Part shown: piece after piece, positions 47,216 to 55,995 of the stretch
Numbering within the stretch: the stretch's first letter is position 1
How the letters are laid out: each line of letters opens with the position of its first letter
Assembly (NCBI RefSeq): GCF_002844275.1
Contig: NZ_NXGX01000007.1
Span: 124,001 to 188,000 of the forward strand
From: Thalassospira lohafexi
Lineage (GTDB): Bacteria > Pseudomonadota > Alphaproteobacteria > Rhodospirillales > Thalassospiraceae
Reading direction: 5' to 3'
Length of the DNA: 64,000 nucleotides
Made by a program: the position numbers and the translations under genes
Notes under the pieces: generated by a model
The model's input: the letters and a program-made list of their open reading frames with translations, nothing else
What the model was told of the DNA's origin: nothing
Databases searched by the model: none

Positions 47216-47233
47216 GATAATGATTTTCAATTG
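47216..47233. promoter_or_regulatory. Fur-box-like site
   Basis: GATAATGATTTTCAATTG closely follows the first part of the Fur consensus GATAATGATAATCATTATC. It lies between the imelysin operon (minus) and the cytochrome b561 gene (plus), so it could control one or both by iron. Confidence 0.65.
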
Positions 47234-47373
47234 AAGAATGACTTTAGGTCGAATTTTTTAATGTTTTTGAAGGCAAATCCTCGATTTGAACTGTTCATCA
47301 AGGTGGAACGCGGCATTATGATTACAGTGTCCACGCGCGATGCATTCAATGCCGGTATATGAAAGAGGGTCGT

Positions 47374-48102
47374 ATGGCTGAGCCGATAACCGATGACAAG
47401 TCTGGCGAAACGCCAGCTGAGAAAAAGGTCAAGCTTTGGGACTTTCCGGTACGGTTGTTCCATTGGGCGCTTGTCGCCGCCATCATAACGTCATGGTGGA
47501 CCAATCAGCAGGTGATGATCGATCTTCATGCGATTGCCGGATACACCATTCTTGCGTTGGTGCTGTTTCGCATCATCTGGGGATTTGTCGGCAGCTCGAA
47601 CGCACGGTTTTCATCTTTCTTGACCGGACCAAAACGGGTTCTGGGTTATGCATCGAAGGTGCCCAAGGGCTCTGTCGCGGAATTAACCTATGCCGGACAC
47701 AATCCGGCCGGGGGCTGGATGGTGGTGGTTTTGTTGGTGCTGGTCGGTATTCAGGCGGTCAGCGGGCTTTTTGCCAGCGAGGATACCTTCCTGTTCTTTG
47801 ACGGGCCGCTTGTGGCCTATGCCAGTTCCGATGTTGCACGCATCATGAACTGGATCCATCACACCAATATCAATCTGATTTACGTCGCCGTTGGCCTGCA
47901 TGTTTTTGCCGCCCTGTTCTATCTTGTCGTCAAACGCGAAAATCTGATTGGTGCCATGGTGACCGGCGTGCGGAAAGTTCCAGCAGAACTGGCAACGTCT
48001 TTCCAGACCATCCGGTTTAAATCACCAGTTCTGGGAATCGCGATTCTTGCTATTTGTGGTGTTATTGTCTGGGGAATTGTAACCCTTGCCCGAAGTGGGT
48101 AA
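47374..48102 (+). CDS. Cytochrome b561 family membrane protein
   Basis: 242 residues from ATG 47374 (AAAGAGGG upstream). Four or five membrane segments with His in the heme positions: LFHWALVAAI, DLHAIAGYTI, NWIHHTNIN and VGLHVFAALF. A di-heme b-type cytochrome that would pass electrons across or within the inner membrane, perhaps to the periplasmic di-heme protein of the divergent operon. Confidence 0.88.
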   Translation: MAEPITDDKSGETPAEKKVKLWDFPVRLFHWALVAAIITSWWTNQQVMIDLHAIAGYTILALVLFRIIWGFVGSSNARFSSFLTGPKRVLGYASKVPKGSVAELTYAGHNPAGGWMVVVLLVLVGIQAVSGLFASEDTFLFFDGPLVAYASSDVARIMNWIHHTNINLIYVAVGLHVFAALFYLVVKRENLIGAMVTGVRKVPAELATSFQTIRFKSPVLGIAILAICGVIVWGIVTLARSG

Positions 48103-48149
48103 AATATTTTATCATATCATCATACTAATCTGAAAAATGTGTTGCAATG

Positions 48150-48170
48150 CGGTAAGTTACTGACTTACCG
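48150..48170. promoter_or_regulatory. Inverted repeat upstream of the arabinoside operon
   Basis: CGGTAAGT tactg ACTTACCG: perfect 8-bp repeat with a 5-nt centre, 153 bp before the GH51 start. No T run, so more like an operator than a terminator. ACGGATAT occurs twice just after it (48172 and 48203). Confidence 0.45.
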
Positions 48171-48323
48171 AACGGATATTTCAAACCAAAGAAAACCAAA
48201 AAACGGATATATACCGGATTTTTTGTGCCCATAATTGTGATATAAAACAAAATACTTGATGTGAAAAAATCACTTTCCTAGTCTGACCTCACCAAAGAAC
48301 AAAACACAGGTGAGGAAACAGCC

Positions 48324-49844
48324 ATGCGGGCACGCGCTACAATCCATAAGGACTTCACAATCGCAACGGTCGATAAGCGGGTATATGGCTCGTTTCTCGA
48401 ACATATGGGGCGTGCTGTATACACGGGCGTTTACGAACCCGGTCATGAAACGGCGGATAAAAACGGCTTTCGTCAGGACACGCTGGAACTGGTGCGCGGT
48501 CTGGATGTGCCGATTGTACGTTATCCCGGCGGGAATTTTGTTTCGGCCTATAACTGGGAAGATGGCATTGGTCCGCGTGACGAACGTCCTACGCGTCTTG
48601 ATCTGGCATGGCGAACCCGTGAAACCAACCAGATGGGCGTGAATGAATTCGCCGATTGGGCCAAGCTCGCCAATACCGAGATGATGCTGGCGATGAACCT
48701 TGGGTCACGTGGGCTGGAAGATGCGCGCAACTTCCTTGAATATTGTAACCATCCGGGCGGAACCTATTGGTCGGATTTGCGCAAGTCGCACGGCTATGCC
48801 GATCCACATGATGTACGCATCTGGTGTCTGGGCAATGAAATGGATGGCCCTTGGCAGGTTGGTCACAAGACCGCGCGCGATTACGGCCATTTGGCGAACG
48901 AAGTTTCCAAGGCGTTTAAGTATTTTGACCAATCGCTTGAAACCATCGTTTGCGGGTCCTCAAACGACAAGATGCAAACCTATCCAGAATGGGAAGCAAC
49001 GGTCCTTGAAGAAAGCTATGACAGTGTCGATTACATTTCGTTGCACAAGTATTTTGGCAATGAGGAACAGGACACGTTGAACTATTTCGGCCGCGCGATG
49101 GAGCTGGATCGTTACATCGTGACCATCGGTGGCGTGATTGACTATATCAAGGCCAAGAAGCGGTCGAAAAAGGACGTCAAAATCTGCTTTGATGAATGGA
49201 ATGTCTGGTATCACAACCGCAAGGAAGATGATCAGCGCATCAAAGAATGGGACTGGCCGGTCGCCCCGGCACTGCTGGAAGAAGTCTACAATTTTGAAGA
49301 TGCTCTTTTGGTTGCCAGCCTTCTCAACGTCTTTATCCGTCGCGCCGATCGCGTCAAGATTGCCTGCATGGCCCAACTTGTGAATGTGATTGCCCCGATC
49401 CTGACCCGCGAAGGCGGACCGGCATGGGCACAGACGATCTACTATCCACTGCAATTTGCGTCAAAATACGGTCGCGGAACGGCACTTAATGTCAGTGTTG
49501 ATGGACCGACCTATGACTGTGATGTGTCTCAGGATGTGCCATATCTTGATACCTCGGCTGTGCTGGCAGAGGACGGAAAATCGCTTAATATCTTCCTGAT
49601 CAACCGCCATTTGGACGATGACCTAACGCTTGATATGGCCCTTGAAGGGTTTGGTGCAGCGTCCGTGATCGAACACTCCGAGCTGTCGGGCTTTAAGCTT
49701 GACGACCGCAATACGATTGATGCGCCCGCAACCGTGACGCCCAAGAAAGGCAGTGGAGTTGCACTTCAAGATGGCAAGTTGGTTGGAGCGCTCAAACCAC
49801 TGTCCTATCACCTGATCCGCATTTCCGTTGATGCATCGGCCTGA
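48324..49844 (+). CDS. GH51 alpha-L-arabinofuranosidase
   Basis: 506 residues, no signal peptide, so it works in the cytosol on imported arabino-oligosaccharides. The GH51 barrel has VRYPGGNFVSAYNWEDGIGP, the acid/base Glu172 in GNEMDGPW and nucleophile Glu291 in CFDEWNVWY, with the C-terminal beta domain after about 370. Full length. First gene of an operon with a sugar importer. Its substrate set in vivo is inferred. Confidence 0.94.
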   Translation: MRARATIHKDFTIATVDKRVYGSFLEHMGRAVYTGVYEPGHETADKNGFRQDTLELVRGLDVPIVRYPGGNFVSAYNWEDGIGPRDERPTRLDLAWRTRETNQMGVNEFADWAKLANTEMMLAMNLGSRGLEDARNFLEYCNHPGGTYWSDLRKSHGYADPHDVRIWCLGNEMDGPWQVGHKTARDYGHLANEVSKAFKYFDQSLETIVCGSSNDKMQTYPEWEATVLEESYDSVDYISLHKYFGNEEQDTLNYFGRAMELDRYIVTIGGVIDYIKAKKRSKKDVKICFDEWNVWYHNRKEDDQRIKEWDWPVAPALLEEVYNFEDALLVASLLNVFIRRADRVKIACMAQLVNVIAPILTREGGPAWAQTIYYPLQFASKYGRGTALNVSVDGPTYDCDVSQDVPYLDTSAVLAEDGKSLNIFLINRHLDDDLTLDMALEGFGAASVIEHSELSGFKLDDRNTIDAPATVTPKKGSGVALQDGKLVGALKPLSYHLIRISVDASA

Positions 49845-49919
49845 TGTGCTGTGACCGGCCCGCTTTATGCGGGCTGGTCCAGACTGCATTGGGAACAGTT
49901 TTCCGGGAGGACAGTGGAA

Positions 49920-51017
49920 ATGTCGGGTGTTTCGCTCAGTAATATAAAAAAGGCCTATGGCCCGATCGATGTCATTCATGACGTCAATATCAAGGTCGAG
50001 CAGGGTGAGTTCGTTGTCTTTGTCGGGCCGTCGGGATGTGGCAAATCCACATTGTTGCGAATGATTGCCGGGCTGGAGGAAACCACAGGGGGCACAATCG
50101 ACATCGAAGGCGTCGATGTCACCCATCTCGAAGCGGCCAAGCGTGGCGTTTCAATGGTGTTTCAGTCTTATGCGCTTTATCCGCATCTGAGCGTCTTTGA
50201 CAACATGGCGTTTAGCATGCAGATCGCGCGCCGCCCCAAAGACGAAATAAAGCAAAAGGTCGATGAGGCTGCACGCATCCTTCAGCTTGAAGACCATCTT
50301 GACCGGAAACCATCGCAGCTTTCGGGCGGGCAGCGTCAGCGTGTTGCAATTGGTCGGGCGATTGTGCGGCAACCAAAAGTCTTCCTGTTTGATGAACCGC
50401 TTTCCAATCTGGATGCCGAACTGCGTGTTCAGATGCGTATGGAAATCGCACGTCTGCACAATCAAATCGGGGCGACGATGATCTATGTGACCCATGATCA
50501 GGTCGAAGCCATGACATTGGCCGATAAGATCGTGGTGCTTAAATCCGGTTCAGTGCAACAGATCGGCTCGCCACTCGATCTTTATGACAATCCCGATAAT
50601 CAGTTCGTCGCGGGCTTCATCGGTTCGCCGAAAATGAACTTCCTAAAGGGGATCGTCAATGAACCCCGCGTAGATGGCAAGATCACCATCACGCTTGATG
50701 ATGCCCCAAACACGACATTCGATATCACAAGTGGATCGGCAACACTCAACGCAGGTGATGCGGTCACAGTTGGCATTCGCCCCGAAAACATCGGACTTGA
50801 ACATGATGAGACGGTCGGACCGACCGTATTGCTCAAACCCGAATTTACTGAAGAACTGGGTGGGGTCAGTTACATCCATACCCAGACCAAGGACGGTGTT
50901 CGCGTCACCATCGAACGTCGTTCGGAACGCAACCGCATTGATCAGGAAGACCTGCAGGTCACGTTACCTGTGCGTGATCTTTTCCTGTTCGATGCCGATG
51001 GGGCACGCCTGCGTTAG
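49920..51017 (+). CDS. Sugar ABC transporter ATP-binding protein (CUT1, MsmK/UgpC type)
   Basis: 365 residues from ATG 49920 (GGAGG 9 nt upstream). Walker A GPSGCGKST, signature LSGGQRQRVAIGRA, Walker B VFLFDEPLSNLDA, switch His in YVTHDQVEA, and the C-terminal TOBE/regulatory part from about 240. Powers the importer formed with the next three genes. Confidence 0.95.
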   Translation: MSGVSLSNIKKAYGPIDVIHDVNIKVEQGEFVVFVGPSGCGKSTLLRMIAGLEETTGGTIDIEGVDVTHLEAAKRGVSMVFQSYALYPHLSVFDNMAFSMQIARRPKDEIKQKVDEAARILQLEDHLDRKPSQLSGGQRQRVAIGRAIVRQPKVFLFDEPLSNLDAELRVQMRMEIARLHNQIGATMIYVTHDQVEAMTLADKIVVLKSGSVQQIGSPLDLYDNPDNQFVAGFIGSPKMNFLKGIVNEPRVDGKITITLDDAPNTTFDITSGSATLNAGDAVTVGIRPENIGLEHDETVGPTVLLKPEFTEELGGVSYIHTQTKDGVRVTIERRSERNRIDQEDLQVTLPVRDLFLFDADGARLR

Positions 51018-51121
51018 GCCACCCCGAAAGAGTCTGCCCGGTCCGGAAACATAAAAAAATACAACCGTGATACGGGCTCAAACCAACCGGCCCAAATGCC
51101 GGTTATCAAGGAGGAAACGTC

Positions 51122-52393
51122 GTGAAAACAGCTATCAAGGCAGCACTTTCCGCTGCGGTATTGTTCGGCAGTGCTTTTAGCGCCTCTGCCAAAACCGATA
51201 TTACGTGGTGGGACTTTCTTGCAGGCGGGGACGGGGTCCGTATGAAGGCCCTGATCAAGGAATTCAACGAAACCCACCCCGATATTCAGATCAATGCAAC
51301 GACACTGGAATGGGGCACACCGTTCTATACCAAAGTTCAAACCGCAACAGCAGTCGGTCAACAGCCCGATATCATGACTTATCACCTGTCGCGCTTCCCG
51401 CTTGCGGTGCCACAAGGTGTCTTGCGCCCGATCACCGACGCTGAGCTGTCCGAGGCCGGTTTGTCCGCAGATGATTATTTCGAATCAAGTTTCGATGCGG
51501 CAAAAGTCGATGACAAGCTTTATGGCATCCCGTTCGATATTCATTCCATCGTCCTTTATTACAACAAGGATGCGCTGGCAAAGGCTGGGTTGCTGGGTGA
51601 TGATGGCAAGCCCAAAGGACTTGAAGGGCTTGAAAACTTCAACGCCGCCCTTGCAAAGCTCAAAGAATCCGGTTCGGAAATTCCGCTGTCGCTGCATACC
51701 GATGAAGGCGGTTCAATGTGGCGCGTCTTCTACACGCTGCTGTCCCAGCAAGGCGGCAAGTTCATGGACGGCGATGAAATCCTGCCTGGTGACGAAGGCC
51801 TCAAGGCGCTCAAAGCCATGACCAACTGGGTTTCGTCGGGATATTCACCGGAACTGATTTCATACGAAGCATCGATTGCGCTGTTCACCTCCGGGCGGGC
51901 TGCCATGCACATCAATGGTGTATGGGAAGTTCCGACAATGAAGGATCTCGCCGCAAGCGGTGATCTCGGCTTTGAATGGGGTGCCGTACAAATCCCGGTA
52001 TTGATGGGCAAACCGGCAACCTGGGCTGACTCACACGCCTTTGCCATTCCCAACAGCGAAGAAAACCCGGTTTCCCCGGAAAAGGTCAAAGCCGTGCTTG
52101 AGATCATTGCATGGCTGAATGACCATAGTCTGGCATGGGCCGAAGCTGGTCACATTCCGGCATACAAACCCGTCGCACAAAGCACGGAGTTTAAGGAAAT
52201 GGAGCCGAATGCGACCTATTCCTCGTTGGCTGATACGGCGGTCTTTGATCCGCAATCACCCATCGCAGGTGTTGCAGGGCCGATCTATGAGGCGACCCAG
52301 AACTTCATTGTACCAGCATTGAACGGGCAGCTTGACCCAGAAGAGGCACTTGAAATGGTTCGCGATGAATTGAAAAACGCGAATATGAACTGA
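51122..52393 (+). CDS. Sugar ABC transporter substrate-binding protein (CUT1)
   Basis: 423 residues. Signal peptide cleaved near ASA-KT; mature start KTDITWWDFLAGGDGVRM is typical of family 1 binding proteins. Aromatic residues through the cleft (WWDF, YYNKD, MWRVFYTLL, WADSHAF) fit oligosaccharide binding. GTG start with AAGGAGGAAAC. Likely binds arabinosides because of the GH51 gene in the same operon. Confidence 0.93.
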   Translation: MKTAIKAALSAAVLFGSAFSASAKTDITWWDFLAGGDGVRMKALIKEFNETHPDIQINATTLEWGTPFYTKVQTATAVGQQPDIMTYHLSRFPLAVPQGVLRPITDAELSEAGLSADDYFESSFDAAKVDDKLYGIPFDIHSIVLYYNKDALAKAGLLGDDGKPKGLEGLENFNAALAKLKESGSEIPLSLHTDEGGSMWRVFYTLLSQQGGKFMDGDEILPGDEGLKALKAMTNWVSSGYSPELISYEASIALFTSGRAAMHINGVWEVPTMKDLAASGDLGFEWGAVQIPVLMGKPATWADSHAFAIPNSEENPVSPEKVKAVLEIIAWLNDHSLAWAEAGHIPAYKPVAQSTEFKEMEPNATYSSLADTAVFDPQSPIAGVAGPIYEATQNFIVPALNGQLDPEEALEMVRDELKNANMN

Positions 52394-52407
52394 TCACGCG
52401 TGAGGAT

Positions 52408-52447
52408 CGATGGTCGGCATGCCTCCCTACTGCCGGCCATCGTTTTT
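52408..52447 (+). terminator. Intra-operon hairpin with T run
   Basis: CGATGG-T-CGGCA / TGCCG-G-CCATCG stem (one G-U pair), 11-nt loop, then TTTTT, between the binding-protein gene and the permease genes. A partial terminator here would give more binding protein than permease. Confidence 0.8.
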
Positions 52448-52497
52448 CAACGATGAGTTTCTGTAATGCTAGAAGTTTCGAGATGGGGTGGCTACCG

Positions 52498-53379
52498 ATG
52501 CGGCCAAAGTCCAAGAATAACAAGACACTGACGGCAATCCTGCTGATCGCACCGTTTATTGTGTGCTATCTCGTGGTGTTTGCTTATCCGGTCTATAAAA
52601 TGTTCGCGATGAGTTTCACCGATGCTCCTTTGATCGGAGAAGGCGATTGGGTGGGACTTGAAAACTATGTCCGGATGTTCCAGCACAAGTTGTTCTATAC
52701 GTCGGTGTATAACACGCTTTATTTCGTTGGGTTGACGGTCGTGCCCAACACCCTGATCGGTCTTGGCATTGCGATGATGATTGTGCGGCTGAACGGCATG
52801 GTTCAGGCCGGTATCCTTATCTTGTTTTTCATGCCCTATATCCTTCCGGTGACTGTGGTGACCCAAATTTGGCAGTGGGTTCTTGATCAACAATTTGGCG
52901 TGGCACAGCCGCTTATTGAAGCTGTGACGGGAAAACGCATCAGTGTGTTTCGTGATCCGCTTTGGGCCATGCCAATGGTTGCGCTGATTACGATATGGTG
53001 GACCAACGGCTTTAATGTGCTTTTGTTCATATCCGCCCTTCGTAATATCCCGACAGATTATTATGAGGCGGCATCCCTTGATGGTGCCACCCGCATGCAG
53101 CAATTTCGACGGATTACCTGGCCGTTGCTGTGGCCGGTGACGGCACTTGTTTTAACCTTGCAGCTGATCATGCAACTTAAGATCTTTGATCAGATTTATC
53201 TGATGACGCAAGGCGGGCCGTTCAATTCAACTTATGTGCTGCTGCAGCTTGTCTACCGCGAGGCCTTCGGCCGTAATCAGGGGGGCTATGCGTCCGCAGT
53301 GGCGGTGGCGCTTTTTGTTCTGATCGTTGCTGTATCGATATTGCAGTATCAACTGCTTAAGGCGCGGGGGAAATCGTGA
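52498..53379 (+). CDS. Sugar ABC transporter permease 1 (MalF/UgpA type)
   Basis: 293 residues from ATG 52498 (GGGGTGG 6 nt upstream). Six membrane segments and the coupling-helix motif EAASLDGATRMQQFRRITWPLL. Forms the membrane channel with permease 2. Confidence 0.93.
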   Translation: MRPKSKNNKTLTAILLIAPFIVCYLVVFAYPVYKMFAMSFTDAPLIGEGDWVGLENYVRMFQHKLFYTSVYNTLYFVGLTVVPNTLIGLGIAMMIVRLNGMVQAGILILFFMPYILPVTVVTQIWQWVLDQQFGVAQPLIEAVTGKRISVFRDPLWAMPMVALITIWWTNGFNVLLFISALRNIPTDYYEAASLDGATRMQQFRRITWPLLWPVTALVLTLQLIMQLKIFDQIYLMTQGGPFNSTYVLLQLVYREAFGRNQGGYASAVAVALFVLIVAVSILQYQLLKARGKS

Positions 53380-54203
53380 TGGGACAGATCAAAACCGGCA
53401 ATGTCTTGCTGCTTGTCTTTACTGTGATTGCGGCATGTGCGTGGGCGTTCCCACTTTATTGGGCAATCGTTACATCAATCAAGCCTGAGTCCGAAGTTGT
53501 GGCGGGTACGACGTTTTTGCCAGAAACCCTTGATATTTCGGCATATGTGTTTGCCTTGCTCGAAACAAATATCGTCCGCTGGTATATCAATTCGATCGGG
53601 ACGTCTGTTCTGATTACCCTGATTGTCATCGTAATCAGCATGATGTGTGGCTATGCCTTGTCACAACTTGTGTTTCCCGGACGCCGGGCTTTGTTCCTGA
53701 TTGTGCTGGCAAGTTTCATGGTGCCATCGCAAGCGCTTGTCGTGTCACAGTTCATCCTGATGCACAAGTTCGGCATGGTCGATAGTTGGGCCGGGATTAT
53801 CCTGCCCCAAGTGATCATTCCCGTGGTGGTGATTGTCTATAAGCAGTTCTTTGACTCTGTGCCGCGTGAATTGCGCGAGGCAGCCAAGCTTGACGGTTGC
53901 AGCGAATTTCAGATCCTGTTCAAGCTTTATCTACCCTTGAACTGGGGGATTACCGCGGCTCTGTCGATCATCACCTTTATTATGTCCTGGAACAATTTCC
54001 TGTGGCCGTTTTTGGTCATCACGTCCGAGGAAATGATGACAATTACGGTTGGTATCACACAGGTCGGTGATGCCTTTGGCGTGAAATATGCGCGTGACAT
54101 GGCAATCGCCGTCATGGCGGCGATGCCGGTTGCCATTGCCTATCTTGTTTTTCAGCGCCGCGTGACACAGGCAATCATGTTGTCATCTGGTATCAAGGGC
54201 TAG
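53379..54203 (+). CDS. Sugar ABC transporter permease 2 (MalG/UgpE type)
   Basis: 274 residues from ATG 53379, overlapping the stop of permease 1 (TGATG); GGGGGAA upstream. Six membrane segments and EAAKLDGCSEFQILFKLYLPL as coupling motif. The full-length second channel half. Confidence 0.93.
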   Translation: MGQIKTGNVLLLVFTVIAACAWAFPLYWAIVTSIKPESEVVAGTTFLPETLDISAYVFALLETNIVRWYINSIGTSVLITLIVIVISMMCGYALSQLVFPGRRALFLIVLASFMVPSQALVVSQFILMHKFGMVDSWAGIILPQVIIPVVVIVYKQFFDSVPRELREAAKLDGCSEFQILFKLYLPLNWGITAALSIITFIMSWNNFLWPFLVITSEEMMTITVGITQVGDAFGVKYARDMAIAVMAAMPVAIAYLVFQRRVTQAIMLSSGIKG

Positions 54204-54265
54204 GTTTATGTCAAGATGCTCTAAGGGCAGGGATTAGGGAAACCTTCAGGGAACAATAAAAAGTC

Positions 54266-55189
54266 ATGCAGACAAAATTACTGACGGTCGATCCGGTCAA
54301 GGATGCAAATATCGTTCAGGGGCTGGCGTCCAAGACACGGATCGATATCCTGTATCTGCTGCGCAAAAACGGCCCGCAGAACGTTAATGAAATCGCCGAG
54401 AAGATGGGCTTGCCGCAATCTACTGTGGCAACCAATATCAAGACGCTTGAAAAGGCGGGCTTGGTTGAAACCCAGACGATGAAGGCCAAAAAGGGCAATC
54501 AAAAAATTTGCTCGGCGGCCTATGGGGAAATCTATATTCGGTTTGATGATGACAAGAACACCTCGGATAATGACCGGGTTGTTGTCAGCATGCCGATTGG
54601 TCTGTTTACCGAATTTGATGTCGGTGCACCTTGCGGGATGTGTTCGGTCGAACGGGTTGTGGGTGTTCTTGATGTGCCCAATGTTTTCCTTGATCCCCAA
54701 CGCATGCAGGCAGCCCTTCTTTGGTTTACCCGCGGCCATGTTGAATACAAGTTTCCCAACAATGCGATGGTGACCGGACGGCAACCCAAACGATTGGAAA
54801 TTACCGCCGAGCTGAGTTCTGAAACACCTGAAACCAACAGCGAATGGCCATCGGACATTTCCGTCTGGATTAACGGATTCAATGTTGGCACATGGACATC
54901 ACCGGGTGATTTTGGGGATCGACGCGGCCTGTATTCACCTGGCTGGTGGAAACTTGAAGGCTCCCAGTACGGGCAGCTCAAAACGTGGGTCATTGATGAA
55001 AACGGCACCTGGGTCGATGGGAAAAAGATTTCCGCACAGACCATCAATACACTTGAAATTATGGACCATCACTCGGTCCGCTTCAGGATTGGCGTCGATG
55101 AAAATGCTGAGAACCCCGGTGGGGTCAATATCTTTGGGCGCGGTTTTGGCGACCATGATCAGGACATCACCATGACCTTGCATTTTTAA
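54266..55189 (+). CDS. ArsR-type HTH regulator with C-terminal beta-rich sensor domain (COG4189-like)
   Basis: 307 residues. The N-terminal winged helix is SKTRIDILYLLRKNGPQNVNEIAEKMGLPQSTVATNIKTLEKAGLV. From about 85 a long domain rich in beta strands and Trp/Tyr (WPSDISVWINGFNVGTWTSPGDFGDRRG, GWWKLEGSQYGQLKTW) looks like a carbohydrate-binding jelly roll. It matches the predicted regulators found beside arabinofuranosidase genes. Also a CGMC pair at about 119-122. Last gene of the operon; it probably senses a sugar and controls GH51 and importer. Confidence 0.8.
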   Translation: MQTKLLTVDPVKDANIVQGLASKTRIDILYLLRKNGPQNVNEIAEKMGLPQSTVATNIKTLEKAGLVETQTMKAKKGNQKICSAAYGEIYIRFDDDKNTSDNDRVVVSMPIGLFTEFDVGAPCGMCSVERVVGVLDVPNVFLDPQRMQAALLWFTRGHVEYKFPNNAMVTGRQPKRLEITAELSSETPETNSEWPSDISVWINGFNVGTWTSPGDFGDRRGLYSPGWWKLEGSQYGQLKTWVIDENGTWVDGKKISAQTINTLEIMDHHSVRFRIGVDENAENPGGVNIFGRGFGDHDQDITMTLHF

Positions 55190-55235
55190 TTATCCAAGGC
55201 ATCTGGCTGGTCCGAAGGTCACCATCGAAAAAATT

Positions 55236-55300
55236 CCCCGGTCAGAATTTCCTTGATGCTGTTGGGGGACAGCAGAGGGAGATGAAATTACTGACCGGGG
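55236..55300 (-). terminator. Large terminator of the cytochrome c' gene
   Basis: CCCCGGTCAG-AATTTC pairs with GAAATT-A-CTGACCGGGG (one bulge) around a 32-nt loop that holds a small nested hairpin GCTGT/ACAGC. On the minus strand the stem is followed by AATTTTTTC. It lies between convergent genes. Confidence 0.7.
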
Positions 55301-55333
55301 TGCTCGCCCAAGGAAGGGGGAGCCTAACTTTTC

Positions 55334-55798
55334 TTACTTCGTACGATATTCGTCGTGGCAGCCTTTGCAGTTTTTGCCAAGGTCACCCATAGCAGCCCCC
55401 ATGGCCGCTTTGTCACCGGCAACAGATGCCATTGCCAATGCAGCTTTCTTAAGCTCGGGGAAGCGGTTGGCAAAGCCATCCCAGTCAGACCAGATTTTTT
55501 CATCTGCCGTGGTTTTGACCGATGCATCCATGGTTTTGGGCTCAAACGCATTTGGTGCTGCCGTGGCGGCAAAGGCGATACCATTTGCAAGGTTGCGCAC
55601 GACCGGATCGGGAAGGTCGCACTGTCCCTTTAAATAGCAGCCAAGTGTGCCCATCGCACCGCCAATGCCATCCATCAGCATTTGCCGGGTTTCAACGGTT
55701 TCGTTATCCATCATCTCGTCAGCGTTGGCTGCCATCGGCATAACGGACCCTGCCGCGATCATCGCGCCGAGCAGGCCTGCAGTAACAAGGTGCTTCAT
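55334..55798 (-). CDS. Cytochrome c' / c556 family protein
   Basis: 154 residues from ATG 55798 (AGAGAG upstream). Signal peptide cleaved near ANA-DE. A four-helix bundle type with the heme site at the very C-terminus, CKGCHDEYR. Periplasmic; cytochromes c' bind NO and CO, c556 proteins carry electrons. Two extra Cys (GCYLKGQC) may form a disulfide. Confidence 0.9.
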   Translation of the reverse strand: MKHLVTAGLLGAMIAAGSVMPMAANADEMMDNETVETRQMLMDGIGGAMGTLGCYLKGQCDLPDPVVRNLANGIAFAATAAPNAFEPKTMDASVKTTADEKIWSDWDGFANRFPELKKAALAMASVAGDKAAMGAAMGDLGKNCKGCHDEYRTK

Positions 55799-55995
55799 GG
55801 GGTTCTCTCTACGTTGGTTTTGCATGTCTCTCTGATCACCAGACAGGCCTTCTATTGTTATCTATAAAGCAAGCATCTTGTTGCTTCTGGACTGCCGGTC
55901 GGCTTAGTGTCCCAGTTGTGCCCCAAAAACTGGAATCACAAGCGCGTGAAATCGACGACTTTTTTCAACGCGTGCGTTCAAAGGAACTGCCCCGA

